A stretch of DNA of 64,000 bases. Origin: Weissella tructae (lineage in GTDB: Bacteria > Bacillota > Bacilli > Lactobacillales > Lactobacillaceae). The stretch is taken from contig NZ_CP007588.1 of the NCBI RefSeq assembly GCF_000732905.1, positions 434,001 to 498,000 on the forward strand, written 5' to 3'. The notes under the pieces were generated by a model. It was not told the DNA's origin. It did not search any database and saw only the letters and a list, made by a program, of their open reading frames with translations. The position numbers and the translations under genes were made by a program. Positions 48,362 through 57,613 of the stretch are shown here, in pieces. Every line of letters begins with the position of its first letter. The first letter of the stretch is position 1.

Positions 48362-49549
48362 TTGGCTAAAGAAAATTTTGAGCGCACTAAGCCTCACGTA
48401 AACATTGGAACTATCGGTCACGTTGACCACGGTAAGACTACTCTTACTGCTGCAATCTCTAAGGTATTGGCCGACAAGGGATTGGCACAACAACAAGACT
48501 TTGCTGCTATCGACGCTGCTCCTGAAGAACGTGAACGTGGTATCACGATCAACACTTCACACATCGAATACGAAACTGAAGCTCGTCACTACGCGCACAT
48601 CGACGCGCCTGGTCACGCGGACTACGTTAAGAACATGATCACTGGAGCCGCTCAAATGGACGGTGCCATCTTGGTTGTTGCCGCTACTGACGGTCCTATG
48701 CCACAAACACGTGAACACATCTTGTTGGCACGTCAAGTTGGTGTTGACTACCTAGTTGTCTTCTTGAACAAGACTGACTTGGTGGACGACGAAGAATTGG
48801 TTGAATTGGTTGAAATGGAAGTTCGTGAACTGTTGTCAGAATACGATTTCCCAGGGGATGATATTCCTGTACTTCACGGTTCAGCTTTGAAGGCCTTGGA
48901 AGGTGACGCAGCTAACGTTGCAGTTATCGAAAACTTGATGGACACAGTTGACGAATACGTGCCAACTCCAGATCGTGAAACTGACAAGCCATTCTTGATG
49001 CCTGTCGAAGACGTATTCACAATCACTGGTCGTGGAACTGTTGCTTCAGGACGTATCGACCGTGGAACAATCAACTTGAACGACGAAGTCGAAATCGTTG
49101 GTTTGCACGAAGATGTTCGTAAGACTGTTGTTACTGGTATCGAAATGTTCCGTAAGTCAATGGAACAAGGACAAGCTGGAGACAACGTTGGAGCATTGCT
49201 ACGTGGTGTTGACCGTTCAGAAATCGAACGTGGACAAGTTTTGGCAAAGCCTGGATCAATCCAAACTCACAAGAAGTTCTTGGGTGAAGTCTACGTATTG
49301 TCAAAGGAAGAAGGAGGTCGTCACACACCATTCTTCACTAACTACCGTCCACAATTCTACTTCCACACTACAGACGTTACTGGTGTTGTTCAATTGCCAG
49401 AAGGTGTAGAAATGGTTATGCCTGGAGATAACGTGACATTCGACGTTGAATTGATCGCTCCTGTTGCCATTGAAAAGGGATTGAAGTTTACTGTTCGTGA
49501 AGGTGGCCGTACTGTTGGTGCCGGAACTGTTTCAGAAGTCTTGGACTAA
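48362..49549 (+). CDS. tuf: Elongation factor Tu
   Basis: A 395-residue translational GTPase that delivers aminoacyl-tRNA. G1 [11 protein letters not shown], switch [18 protein letters not shown]3 [21 protein letters not shown]4 NKTD and G5 SALK are intact, followed by the two beta-barrel domains. The start codon is TTG (TTG GCT AAA GAA), 7 nt after a perfect AGGAGG; no ATG is available at the correct N-terminus ([18 protein letters not shown]). Codons are strongly biased to the optimal set (GGT, CGT, AAC, GAC), as expected for high expression. Terminator follows. Confidence 0.99.
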   Translation: MAKENFERTKPHVNIGTIGHVDHGKTTLTAAISKVLADKGLAQQQDFAAIDAAPEERERGITINTSHIEYETEARHYAHIDAPGHADYVKNMITGAAQMDGAILVVAATDGPMPQTREHILLARQVGVDYLVVFLNKTDLVDDEELVELVEMEVRELLSEYDFPGDDIPVLHGSALKALEGDAANVAVIENLMDTVDEYVPTPDRETDKPFLMPVEDVFTITGRGTVASGRIDRGTINLNDEVEIVGLHEDVRKTVVTGIEMFRKSMEQGQAGDNVGALLRGVDRSEIERGQVLAKPGSIQTHKKFLGEVYVLSKEEGGRHTPFFTNYRPQFYFHTTDVTGVVQLPEGVEMVMPGDNVTFDVELIAPVAIEKGLKFTVREGGRTVGAGTVSEVLD

Positions 49550-49585
49550 TCTGAATATTCAGTAAATTAAATAGTCTAACTATTT

Positions 49586-49619
49586 AAAAAAGATGTTACT
49601 TCGGTAACGTCTTTTTTTT
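49586..49619 (+). terminator. Intrinsic terminator after tuf (UUCG loop)
   Basis: A stem of A-run plus GATGTTAC against GTAACGTC (one G-U) closes on TTCG and is followed by eight Ts. Confidence 0.95.
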
Positions 49620-49671
49620 GTTTTACAAGCGAATAAAACCATGAAATAACACGTTTTTATGCTCAGTTTTG

Positions 49672-49700
49672 TTTAAATTAATTGGGTAATCTGCTATACT
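49672..49700 (+). promoter_or_regulatory. Promoter of tig
   Basis: TTTAAA (49672-49677), 17 bp, TATACT (49695-49700) with extended TGC. Confidence 0.65.
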
Positions 49701-49761
49701 TACCTAGTATGTAAGATAGAAATTAAATCATAATTCAATTGTGATGTGGAGGAATTTAAAA

Positions 49762-51051
49762 ATGGCAAATGCAGTATTCACTAAGGGTGATGGAAACAAC
49801 GGAACGTTGACATTCGACGTACCAGTTGATGTATATGAAAAGGGAATCGATCAAGCATTCCAAGACGTGAAGAAGGATGTTGCGGCACCTGGTTTCCGTA
49901 AGGGAAAGATGCCTAAGCAAGTATTCATGCAAATGTACGGTGAAGAATCACTATACAACGAAGGTTTGAACAAGGTTTTGCCAGAAGTTTTCGACAACGC
50001 AATTGCTGAAACTGGTGTTACAATGGTTGGTCAACCTAAGATCTCAATCGTTTCAATGGACAAGGGACAAGACTGGAAGATTTCTGCTGAAATCGAACTT
50101 GCACCTGAAGTTGAATTGGGAGACTACAAGGGTCTAACTGTTGCCAAGGTTGATGCAACTGTTTCTGAAGAAGAAGTTGCCGCAGAATTGACACGTTTGC
50201 AAGAAGACCAAGCTGAATTGGTATTGGTTGAAGCAGCTGCACAAGACGGTGACACTGTTGTCATCGACTTTGATGGTTCTGTTGACGGTGTTCACTTTGA
50301 TGGTGGAAAGGCCGAAAACCACAGCCTAGCTTTGGGATCAGGATCATTCATTCCTGGATTCGAAGAACAATTGGTTGGTGCAAAGGCTGGAGATAACGTT
50401 AACGTTAACGTTACTTTCCCTGAAAACTACCAAGCTGAAGACCTTGCTGGTAAGGAAGCATTGTTTGAAGTAACTGTTCACGAAGTTAAGTCAAAGGAAA
50501 CACCTGAACTTGACGACGAATTTGCTAAGGACGTTGATGAAGAAGTTGCTTCATTGGCTGAATTGAAGACTAAGATCATGGAAGGTCTTCAAGCGCAAAA
50601 GAACGCCGAAGCTGAAAACAAGAAGGAAGACGAAGCTATCAACGCCGCTGTTGATAACGCTACTGTTGTTGGTGGATCATTGCCACAATCAATGATTGAC
50701 GAAGACGTAGAACGTCAAATGAACCAATTCTTCGCTTCAATGCAACAACAAGGAATTACACCAGAATTGTACTTCCAAATCACTGGAACTTCTGCTGAAG
50801 ACATGAAGGCTCAATACGTTGATGGTGCAGACCGTCGCGTTAAGACTAACCTTGTGTTGGAAGCCATCGTTAAGGCAGAAAACATCCAACCTTCAGAACA
50901 AGAAATTGCTGCTGAAGTTAAGGCATTGGCTGAACAATACGGTATGGAAGAAGAAGCTATCCGTAACGCATTGTCAGACGACATGTTGGCACACGACATT
51001 GCTATCAAGCAAGTTGTTGCTGAAATCGTTAAGACAGCGGTTGAAAAGTAA
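49762..51051 (+). CDS. tig: Trigger factor
   Basis: A 429-residue ribosome-bound chaperone and prolyl isomerase. The N-terminal ribosome-binding domain has the signature GFRKGKMPKQVF (FRK). The FKBP-like PPIase domain (about 160-245) has GDTVVIDFDGSVDGVHFDGG and FIPGFEEQLVGAKAGD, and the helical C-terminal arms follow. ATG 49762 has GGAGG 8-9 nt upstream; an upstream in-frame TTG (49741) is not needed. Monocistronic, then a terminator and clpX, the usual tig-clpX-engB order of Firmicutes. Confidence 0.97.
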   Translation: MANAVFTKGDGNNGTLTFDVPVDVYEKGIDQAFQDVKKDVAAPGFRKGKMPKQVFMQMYGEESLYNEGLNKVLPEVFDNAIAETGVTMVGQPKISIVSMDKGQDWKISAEIELAPEVELGDYKGLTVAKVDATVSEEEVAAELTRLQEDQAELVLVEAAAQDGDTVVIDFDGSVDGVHFDGGKAENHSLALGSGSFIPGFEEQLVGAKAGDNVNVNVTFPENYQAEDLAGKEALFEVTVHEVKSKETPELDDEFAKDVDEEVASLAELKTKIMEGLQAQKNAEAENKKEDEAINAAVDNATVVGGSLPQSMIDEDVERQMNQFFASMQQQGITPELYFQITGTSAEDMKAQYVDGADRRVKTNLVLEAIVKAENIQPSEQEIAAEVKALAEQYGMEEEAIRNALSDDMLAHDIAIKQVVAEIVKTAVEK

Positions 51052-51071
51052 TTTAACCCGACTTAACATTA

Positions 51072-51103
51072 AAGAGATCCGGACTTGTCCGGGTCTTTTT
51101 TTG
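51072..51103 (+). terminator. Intrinsic terminator after tig
   Basis: GATCCGGA with TCCGGGTC (one G-U), loop CTTG, T-run. Confidence 0.9.
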
Positions 51104-51143
51104 TATTCTACAGGTAGTTTACTTATCAATTGTTTAGGTCGTC

Positions 51144-51152
51144 TGTTATAAT
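51144..51152 (+). promoter_or_regulatory. Extended -10 promoter of clpX
   Basis: TGTTATAAT with TATAAT at 51147-51152. No CtsR or CIRCE repeat was seen nearby. Confidence 0.6.
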
Positions 51153-51198
51153 TGAAGATAACCGTATTTAAATACACAAAAAATGAGGAGGTAGCAGT

Positions 51199-52443
51199 GT
51201 GTTCGATCCTAATGAAGATACAACAGGCATTGCTTACTGTTCTTTCTGTGGTAAGTCATCTGATGAAGTTAAGAAGTTAGTGGCTGGCCCAGGAGTTTAT
51301 ATTTGTAATGAATGTGTGGCACTAGCCCAAGAAATTATCGAAGAAGAAATGCAACAAGATGCATTGGACCTAACACTTGATTTAAAGAAGCCACGTGATA
51401 TTGTGGACACTTTGAATCAATATGTTGTGGGACAAGACGAAGCTAAGCGTACATTAGCTGTAGCTGTCTACAACCACTACAAGCGTGTTAATGCCATGTT
51501 GGAAAACACACTAGATGATACTGGTGTTGAACTACAAAAGTCTAATATCGCGATGATTGGACCTACTGGTTCTGGTAAGACATACATTGCGCAAAGCCTA
51601 GCTAAGATCTTGAATGTGCCATTTGCGATTGCAGATGCGACAACTTTGACTGAAGCTGGATATGTTGGTGAAGACGTTGAAAACGTTGTTTTGAAGTTGC
51701 TACAAGCAGCGGATGGTGACGTTGAACGTGCCCAAACTGGAATTATCTACATTGATGAAATTGATAAGATTGCCAAGAAGGCTGAAAACGTATCAATTAC
51801 ACGTGATGTTTCTGGTGAAGGTGTCCAACAAGCATTGTTGAAGATGATTGAAGGCACGATTGCTAGTGTGCCACCACAAGGTGGACGTAAGCATCCGAAC
51901 CAAGAATTGATTCAAGTTGATACAAACAACATCCTATTTATTGTAGGTGGTGCCTTTGCAGGTATCGAATCAATTGTTAAGGAACGTGTTGGGGCAAAGG
52001 TTATCGGATTTGGTACAAGTAAAGAAGCGGCCAAATTTGATGATTCACAATCAGTGATGTCACAAGTATTGCCAGAAGACCTAATGCGTTTTGGATTGAT
52101 TCCTGAATTTATTGGTCGTTTGCCAATCTTGACAGCCCTTGAAGAATTGACTGAAGCTGACTTGGTTCGTATTTTGACAGAACCAAAGAACGCTTTGGTA
52201 AAGCAATATCAAGAATTGTTCAAGCTAGAAGATGTAAAATTGAGCTTCACAGAGGATGCATTGAACGCAATGGCGCACTTAGCTATTGAACGTGAAACTG
52301 GTGCCCGTGGACTTCGTTCTATTATGGAAGAAGTGATGCGTGACATTATGTTTGATGTGCCATCTGAAGACGATATCGCTGAAGTTATTATTAACGCCGA
52401 TAACGTAATCGCTCACACTGAACCAAAGCTTATTAAGAAGTAA
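51199..52443 (+). CDS. clpX: ATP-dependent Clp protease ATP-binding subunit ClpX
   Basis: A 414-residue AAA+ unfoldase for ClpP. The zinc-binding domain has [20 protein letters not shown] and CNEC (four Cys). Walker A is GPTGSGKT, followed by the pore-loop tract [16 protein letters not shown], Walker [11 protein letters not shown], the RKH loop region (GGRKHPNQE) and sensor 2 GARGLRS. The ClpP loop IGF motif is VIGFGTS. The start codon is GTG (GTG TTC GAT CCT), with GAGGAGG 9 nt upstream. The stop is 12 bp before engB; probably one operon. Confidence 0.97.
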   Translation: MFDPNEDTTGIAYCSFCGKSSDEVKKLVAGPGVYICNECVALAQEIIEEEMQQDALDLTLDLKKPRDIVDTLNQYVVGQDEAKRTLAVAVYNHYKRVNAMLENTLDDTGVELQKSNIAMIGPTGSGKTYIAQSLAKILNVPFAIADATTLTEAGYVGEDVENVVLKLLQAADGDVERAQTGIIYIDEIDKIAKKAENVSITRDVSGEGVQQALLKMIEGTIASVPPQGGRKHPNQELIQVDTNNILFIVGGAFAGIESIVKERVGAKVIGFGTSKEAAKFDDSQSVMSQVLPEDLMRFGLIPEFIGRLPILTALEELTEADLVRILTEPKNALVKQYQELFKLEDVKLSFTEDALNAMAHLAIERETGARGLRSIMEEVMRDIMFDVPSEDDIAEVIINADNVIAHTEPKLIKK

Positions 52444-52455
52444 GAGGAGAGCAAC

Positions 52456-53058
52456 ATGCAAGTCCATAACGTGGATCTAAAGATTTCAGCGGTTCGTCCG
52501 AATCAATATCCAGATGATGGTTTCCCAGAAGTGGCCCTAGTTGGTCGTTCAAACGTTGGAAAGTCATCATTGACGAATACGTTGATTAACCGTAAGGCAT
52601 ATGCCCGTACATCATCACAACCTGGTAAGACACAAACATTGAACTTCTACAACGTCGAAGACGCTGTATACTTCGTTGACGTGCCTGGTTATGGTTATGC
52701 AAAGGTATCAAAGAAGGAACGTGAAAAGTGGGGCGCAATGATTGAGACCTACTTGTCACAACGTAAGCAATTACGTGGTGTTATTTCATTGGTGGATGCA
52801 CGTCACTCACCATCAGAAGATGATATTAACATGTACAACTGGTTGTTATACTACAATATTCCAGTCTTGGTTGTTGCGACAAAGGCCGATAAAATTGCGC
52901 GTGGTAAGTGGAATCAAGCAGAAGCTTTGATTAAGCGCGAATTGGATTTCGATCCAAGTTCTTCTGAATTTACAATGTTTTCATCAGAAACAAAGTATGG
53001 AAAAGAACGCGTGTGGGAATGGATTGAAGCCCGCATGGAAGAGCCAGAACGACAATAA
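52456..53058 (+). CDS. engB: Ribosome biogenesis GTP-binding protein EngB (YsxC)
   Basis: A 200-residue GTPase for 50S assembly. Motifs are [14 protein letters not shown] (G1), [12 protein letters not shown] (G2), [17 protein letters not shown] (G3), VVATKADK (G4) and FSSETKYG (G5 region). The N-terminal [20 protein letters not shown] is typical. AGAGGAGA precedes the ATG. Its TAA overlaps an ATG, but the next real start lies beyond a hairpin at 53063-53092. Confidence 0.96.
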   Translation: MQVHNVDLKISAVRPNQYPDDGFPEVALVGRSNVGKSSLTNTLINRKAYARTSSQPGKTQTLNFYNVEDAVYFVDVPGYGYAKVSKKEREKWGAMIETYLSQRKQLRGVISLVDARHSPSEDDINMYNWLLYYNIPVLVVATKADKIARGKWNQAEALIKRELDFDPSSSEFTMFSSETKYGKERVWEWIEARMEEPERQ

Positions 53059-53062
53059 TGAC

Positions 53063-53096
53063 AAAGTACCTGAGAATATTCTTGGGTACTTTTATT
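53063..53096 (+). terminator. Hairpin after engB, weak terminator
   Basis: AAAGTACC (53063-53070) pairs with GGTACTTT (53085-53092); the interior TGAGAATATTCTTG is itself nearly palindromic. The T-tract is interrupted (TTTTATTT), so termination may be partial, letting some transcription into zapA. Confidence 0.65.
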
Positions 53097-53114
53097 TCAA
53101 AAGAGGATAAAAAT

Positions 53115-53342
53115 ATGAATAAGACACGTTACAAGGGAATGATTTTAGGCGAAGAAGTTGTGATTTCTGGGACTAAAGGGGAAACACACATGGATGCAGT
53201 TTTTGAAATTGTAAACAAGCAATTGAAAGAATTGGCACACATGAACGAAAACTTGACGCGCGAACAAATGCTAACATTGATGGCCATTAATGCTGTGTCA
53301 GATCAAGTGACAATGCAAGCCGAAATGGATGCTGAAAAATAA
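53115..53342 (+). CDS. zapA: Cell division protein ZapA
   Basis: A 75-residue small coiled-coil protein that promotes FtsZ bundling. The beta-strand N-terminus (TRYKGMILGEEVVISGTKGE) and helix (HMDAVFEIVNKQLKELAHMN) are followed by LTREQMLTLMAINAVSDQVT, the conserved AINa-D motif. ATG 53115 follows AAGAGG. An ATG at 53058 overlapping the engB stop would add 19 residues encoded by the hairpin and is rejected. The TAATG overlap with cvpA implies coupling. zapA-cvpA-mutS2 is a standard Firmicute cluster. Confidence 0.85.
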   Translation: MNKTRYKGMILGEEVVISGTKGETHMDAVFEIVNKQLKELAHMNENLTREQMLTLMAINAVSDQVTMQAEMDAEK

Positions 53343-53848
53343 TGATTTTATCAATTGTTATTTTACTGTTGTTGCTGATTAGTTTTAAAACAGGATATCA
53401 TTACGGGTTCGTACGTAGTATTGTGCGTATGACTGGCCGTTTTGTTGTGTTGATTGGGGCGACAATTCTAACGCGTCCAGTTAGCACATGGTTAGCGACA
53501 ACATTATTCAATGAACCGGCAGCTAATATCCTGTTTACGACTATCACTTTTGGGGTGCTTATGACCTTCGGTAGCATGATTTGGCGCCGAATTGAACGTG
53601 TCATGCACATTTTTAATAAGATTCCTTTGATTGGCTTTTTCAATCGTTTGACAGGAGCTGCTGTATACGTTGTATTGTCATACTTAATGATCTATGTGTT
53701 GCTATTGGTGACACATACGTGGTCTGTTGATTGGTACCAAATCCAATTACAACATTCCACAGTAGCACAATGGATGTTATCAAATACAGCAGGGTATACG
53801 AATGTCTTTACTGAATGGGTAGCCAATCAATATAGTCGAATCGGATAG
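53342..53848 (+). CDS. CvpA family membrane protein
   Basis: A 168-residue protein with four hydrophobic helices (LSIVILLLLLISFKTGYHYG, VVLIGATILTRPVSTWLATT, the stretch at about 62-80, and AAVYVVLSYLMIYVLLLV). The GYHYGFVRSIVRM segment resembles the GxxxGxxr- pattern of CvpA/YshB proteins. The family is linked to colicin V production in E. coli and envelope functions; its role here is unknown. It overlaps zapA by one base and ends 8 bp before mutS2. Confidence 0.85.
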   Translation: MILSIVILLLLLISFKTGYHYGFVRSIVRMTGRFVVLIGATILTRPVSTWLATTLFNEPAANILFTTITFGVLMTFGSMIWRRIERVMHIFNKIPLIGFFNRLTGAAVYVVLSYLMIYVLLLVTHTWSVDWYQIQLQHSTVAQWMLSNTAGYTNVFTEWVANQYSRIG

Positions 53849-53856
53849 GCTGAATT

Positions 53857-56241
53857 ATGAATGAGAAAATACTAAAAACGTTAGAATACAATGCTGTGAA
53901 GCAACAAATTCAACCGTACTTAGCAACTGAATTAGGTAAGAAATTACTACAAAACTTGCGACCAACGACAGATTTGGTAACTATGCGTGCATGGTTAGCC
54001 CAAACATCAGACGCAAGTAAGGTGTTGCGTTACGAAGGTGGATTAACAATTCCGCGTTTGGAAGACGTTACACCACACATGAAACGTGTTGAAATCGGTG
54101 CTGCGTTGAGCGGAACTGAACTGGCACAAGTTGGGCGTGTCCTATTTACGACTGGTCAAATGAGTTTGTTCTTTGAGAACTTCATTCAAGACCGTGGGGA
54201 TGATTTGCCAGCCTTGAAGCCATACTATACACGTTTGGTTACAATGCCTGAGTTGACGAAGCAATTGAATGTTGCAATTGATGCAGATGGTCGTGTTACT
54301 GACGAAGCGTCTGTTGAATTACACCGTATTCGTCAAGCAATCACCGGGACTGAAAATGGTATCCGCCAACGTATGCAAGATTATACACGCGGTAAGATGG
54401 CGCAATATCTATCAGACCCAATTGTGACGCAACGAAATGATCGTTATGTTGTGCCCGTCAAGGCAGAATACCGTAGCAAATTTGGTGGTGTTGTTCATGA
54501 TCAATCACAAACAGGTCAAACATTATATGTTGAACCTGCGGATGTTGTGGACATGAATAATCGATTACGTGAAAACATCGTGAAAGAACGCCATGAAGAA
54601 GCACGTATTCTAGCTGAATTATCAGAATTATTATTACCAGTTGCTCAGGATGTTACGGCTAATGCAGATATTCTAGGACAATTGGATTTTGTTAATGCGA
54701 AGGCACGCTATGCCATGATGAGCAAGTCTCTTGAGCCAGAAGTGAGTGATGAAAACCACATCCGTTTGCTTGAAGCACGTCATCCGTTATTGGACCTTAA
54801 CAAGGCTGTAGCGAACGATATCGTGTTGGGTGAAGATTATACTGCCATCATCATTACAGGTCCTAATACCGGTGGAAAAACCATCACATTGAAGACCCTT
54901 GGTTTGTTGCAATTGATGGCACAATCAGGTTTGTTTATTCCAACTGCTGAACATGCGACCGTGGGAATGTTCGACCAAATCTTTGCGGATATTGGGGATG
55001 AACAATCTATTGAACAATCATTATCAACGTTTAGCTCACACATGGTGAACATCGTTTCGATTCTAGATAATTTGACACCAAATTCTTTGGTGCTATTTGA
55101 CGAATTAGGTGCGGGAACTGATCCACAAGAAGGGGCAGCGTTAGCCATGTCAATTTTGGATGCAGTTGGTCAAACAGGGGCTTATACAGTCGCAACAACC
55201 CACTACCCAGAATTGAAGGTTTACGGATTCAATCGTGCGGATACAATCAATGCGTCAATGGAATTTGATGTTGAAACATTGAAGCCAACCTACAAGTTCT
55301 TGTTGGGAATTCCTGGACGTTCAAATGCGTTAGAAATCTCACGTCGTTTGGGGTTGGATAATACCATTATTGATGGTGCAGCGTCACTAGCTGATGACGA
55401 ATCACAAGAATTGAATGATATGATTGCGGACTTAGTAGCCCGTCGTAATGCTGTATTGACGCAACAAATTGAATTAAGCGATCAAATTGCTGAGAACCGT
55501 CGTATGAAGAACGAATACACAGATAAGCTTGAAAAAGTGGATACTGTGCGTGCTCAAACGATTGAAAAAGCAAAACAAGAAGCAAATCACATTGTGGCTG
55601 AGTCTAAGAAGAAAGCAGACCGGATTATTAGTGATTTGCACAAGATGCAACGTGATGGTGCACAAATCAAAGAAAATAAGTTGATTGATGCTAAGGGTGC
55701 GTTGAATGCACTTGAACAAAAGCCATCTGCAGAAAACAATCGTGTATTAAAGCGTGCTAAGCAAGCGAAAGACCAAGGAATTACTAAGGGTGATACTGTC
55801 TTGGTCATGGAATACGGCCAACAAGGAACTGTACTCCGTGTACTAAAGAATGACCAATTTGAAATTCAAATGGGAATTTTGAAAATGGTTCTCTCTGGTG
55901 ATGAAATTCAAAAGCAAGCTGAAACAAAAGCTGCACCTTCTGCACAAAAAGCCAAGAAGCGTACTGCAGTGAAGGCAACGACTAATAAGGCCGTTAACCG
56001 CCAAGAAGCATCAGTGACCTTAGACTTACGTGGTCAACGTTACGATGCTGCTATGCAAAAGCTTGATCAATTCATTGATCGTGCGCTACTGAATAACCTG
56101 TCATCTGTGGAAATTATTCATGGTAAGGGAACTGGGGCAATCCGTCAGGGAGTCACAGAATATCTACGTTCACATCGTGGCGTAAAGTCATTCAACTTTA
56201 CAGGACCTGACCAAGGTGCCACTTACGCTGAATTAGGGTAA
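53857..56241 (+). CDS. mutS2: Endonuclease MutS2
   Basis: A 794-residue MutS-type ATPase lacking the mismatch-recognition domain; it suppresses homologous recombination and acts on collided ribosomes in Bacilli. Core and clamp helices run at residues 1-310, with Walker A IIITGPNTGGKTITLKTLG (about 330), LSTFSSHMVNI, Walker B LVLFDELGAGTDPQEG and TTHYPELK. A coiled-coil follows (about 515-640), then a KOW-like piece and the C-terminal Smr nuclease domain (TLDLRGQRYDAAMQKLDQFI, VEIIHGKGTGAIRQGV). Domain order and length are standard. Terminator follows. Confidence 0.97.
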   Translation: MNEKILKTLEYNAVKQQIQPYLATELGKKLLQNLRPTTDLVTMRAWLAQTSDASKVLRYEGGLTIPRLEDVTPHMKRVEIGAALSGTELAQVGRVLFTTGQMSLFFENFIQDRGDDLPALKPYYTRLVTMPELTKQLNVAIDADGRVTDEASVELHRIRQAITGTENGIRQRMQDYTRGKMAQYLSDPIVTQRNDRYVVPVKAEYRSKFGGVVHDQSQTGQTLYVEPADVVDMNNRLRENIVKERHEEARILAELSELLLPVAQDVTANADILGQLDFVNAKARYAMMSKSLEPEVSDENHIRLLEARHPLLDLNKAVANDIVLGEDYTAIIITGPNTGGKTITLKTLGLLQLMAQSGLFIPTAEHATVGMFDQIFADIGDEQSIEQSLSTFSSHMVNIVSILDNLTPNSLVLFDELGAGTDPQEGAALAMSILDAVGQTGAYTVATTHYPELKVYGFNRADTINASMEFDVETLKPTYKFLLGIPGRSNALEISRRLGLDNTIIDGAASLADDESQELNDMIADLVARRNAVLTQQIELSDQIAENRRMKNEYTDKLEKVDTVRAQTIEKAKQEANHIVAESKKKADRIISDLHKMQRDGAQIKENKLIDAKGALNALEQKPSAENNRVLKRAKQAKDQGITKGDTVLVMEYGQQGTVLRVLKNDQFEIQMGILKMVLSGDEIQKQAETKAAPSAQKAKKRTAVKATTNKAVNRQEASVTLDLRGQRYDAAMQKLDQFIDRALLNNLSSVEIIHGKGTGAIRQGVTEYLRSHRGVKSFNFTGPDQGATYAELG

Positions 56242-56266
56242 GAAATTAATAAAATGCAATAAATTG

Positions 56267-56319
56267 AAATAGCCGCAAAGTTCGAGTTATGTACTCAAGC
56301 TTTACGGCTATTTGTTTAT
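56267..56319 (+). terminator. Intrinsic terminator after mutS2
   Basis: AAATAGCCG-C-AAAG pairs with CTTT-A-CGGCTATTT, with an inner GAGT/ACTC helix; the T-tract is short (TTTGTTT). Confidence 0.78.
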
Positions 56320-56371
56320 ATGAGGTATAATGAATCTAGCATATAGTATGGTATTAGATTGGGGTGGAATT

Positions 56372-56653
56372 ATGTTAGAAGTGAAAACACATGAATTATT
56401 ATATGGTTGGAATTTAAATGTGCCTGAAGGGAATTTTGAAAAGATTTCGATTTTTATGGGACCGCATGATGACGAAAAGAACAGTTTTTCTTTTGGTGTA
56501 CGCTTGCAAGAACATGGTATGGCAGCAACAGCCTACATTTCCATAGCAGAAACCGCTGTGACATTGGAAGAAGTGCCATTTATGTTTAAAAGTGTCACGA
56601 TAGATAGTCTTCAGAAATACATCACAATTGAATTGGATGTTGAAACAGCATAA
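56372..56653 (+). CDS. Hypothetical protein (93 aa)
   Basis: Not recognised. It reads MLEVKTHELLYGWNLNVPEG, then GPHDDEKNSFSFGVRLQEHG, VTLEEVPFMFKSVTIDSLQK and YITIELDVETA; mixed alpha/beta, acidic, no membrane segment or signal, no Cys. ATG 56372 follows GGGGTGGAATT. The frame is open to an ATG at 56330, but that overlaps a TATAAT (56326-56331) that probably is this gene's -10, so the short form is preferred. It stands between mutS2 and trxA. Confidence 0.65.
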   Translation: MLEVKTHELLYGWNLNVPEGNFEKISIFMGPHDDEKNSFSFGVRLQEHGMAATAYISIAETAVTLEEVPFMFKSVTIDSLQKYITIELDVETA

Positions 56654-56713
56654 TGGTCATGTTATATTCATTAACATAAAGTAAGTTAATTTTAAGGGTG
56701 AATGGTGTAATTA

Positions 56714-56722
56714 TGATATAAT
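56714..56722 (+). promoter_or_regulatory. Extended -10 promoter of trxA
   Basis: TGATATAAT with TATAAT at 56717-56722, 27 bp before the ATG. Confidence 0.65.
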
Positions 56723-56748
56723 TATCGTATACACAAGGAGGAAAGAAC

Positions 56749-57063
56749 ATGGCAGCTAAAGATATTACTGATGCAAACTTCTCACAAGAAACAGGTACAG
56801 GCGTAACGTTAACTGATTTTTGGGCAGCATGGTGTGGTCCTTGTCTAATGCAATCACCAGTTGTTGATCAATTGGCTGGACAACGTTCAGATGTTTCTTT
56901 CTTGAAGATGGATGTGGATGCAAATCCTGAAACAGCACAAGAAATGGGAATCATGGCAATTCCAACATTGATTATCAAAAAAGATGGGGAAATTGTTGAA
57001 CGTCTAACAGGGTACACTCCTGCAGACCAATTGAACAATATTTTGAATCAATATACGAAGTAA
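56749..57063 (+). CDS. trxA: Thioredoxin
   Basis: A 104-residue cytoplasmic disulfide reductase. The active site is DFWAAWCGPCLMQSPVVD (WCGPC), buried Asp and Lys-region residues are at normal positions, the cis-Pro is in GIMAIPTLIIKKDG, and it ends with LTGYTPADQLNNIL. GGAGG precedes ATG 56749. Monocistronic with terminator. Confidence 0.97.
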   Translation: MAAKDITDANFSQETGTGVTLTDFWAAWCGPCLMQSPVVDQLAGQRSDVSFLKMDVDANPETAQEMGIMAIPTLIIKKDGEIVERLTGYTPADQLNNILNQYTK

Positions 57064-57065
57064 TT

Positions 57066-57105
57066 TGAAAGTACCAATGACTATGTGTCGTTGGTGCTTT
57101 TTATT
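57066..57105 (+). terminator. Intrinsic terminator after trxA
   Basis: AAAGTACCAA (57068-57077) pairs with TTGGTGCTTT (57091-57100, one G-U), T-run. Confidence 0.9.
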
Positions 57106-57377
57106 TATCTGAAGGGAAAATATATTTTTGTAACAGTAAAAGTACAGGTTAAATACTGCATCATAGAAGTGTTTATTAGGTCAATATACGTCAGAAACGA
57201 GCAAATTTACGTTAATGAATTCTTAAACACTGACGTGTGGTTTTTGGTTAGCTGATAATGTATATTAGTCCTCGTGATTGGGCAGGGATACCTGTAATTG
57301 ATCATGTTGAGGATAGGCTTTTAGCCGTTTTAAGTGTCGACAACACTCATTTTACTTAATTCTTGGAGGTGTTGAAC
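57106..57377 (+). promoter_or_regulatory. Long leader region before the frameshifted small ORF
   Basis: About 270 bp without an ORF. It has ACGTCAG (57188-57194) and CTGACGT (57230-57236) as an inverted repeat with a long loop, and a possible promoter CTGACG (57230-57235), 18 bp, GATAAT (57254-57259). The following leader of about 115 nt can form small hairpins (AGTGT/ACACT near 57332-57346) before a perfect TTGGAGG. It may hold a structured RNA, but no known class was recognised. Confidence 0.4.
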
Positions 57378-57547
57378 ATGAATAAACGAAAGAGTCTACA
57401 AGTGTAACGTATGTGATTGAATTTGCGATTGCTTTTTCAGTTATTCTTGGCGCTATTGGCACATTTTTGATTAGGTTAGCGAAAGCGGACTATATTCGAC
57501 GAAGTGACCCTAATAGCAAAAAGAAAAACGACCACTCAGACGAGTAG
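57378..57547 (+). pseudogene. Small membrane protein gene with a frameshift (or recoding site)
   Basis: ATG 57378 has an excellent TTGGAGG 8-9 nt upstream, but its frame stops after nine codons (MNKRKSLQV). From 57386 the -1 frame is open to TAG 57545-57547 and encodes a plausible small membrane protein: VIEFAIAFSVILGAIGTFLI (one helix), then a basic, polar tail (RLAKADYIRR, ending KKKNDHSDE). Restoring one A in the AATAAACG tract gives a 56-residue protein. Either a one-base deletion, a sequencing error or -1 slippage at CGA-AAG explains it. The family was not recognised. A strong terminator follows. Confidence 0.6.
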
Positions 57548-57578
57548 TCGTTTCAAACAGATACACTTAATTCTTGAC

Positions 57579-57613
57579 GGCGCTAGGTGGTGCAACACCT
57601 AGCGCCTTTTTAT
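57579..57613 (+). terminator. Strong terminator after the frameshifted ORF
   Basis: A perfect 11-bp GC-rich stem (57579-57589 with 57596-57606), loop GTGCAA, T-run. A further hairpin (AAACGAC-C-ACT with AGT-A-GTCGTTT) overlaps the end of the ORF. Confidence 0.93.
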
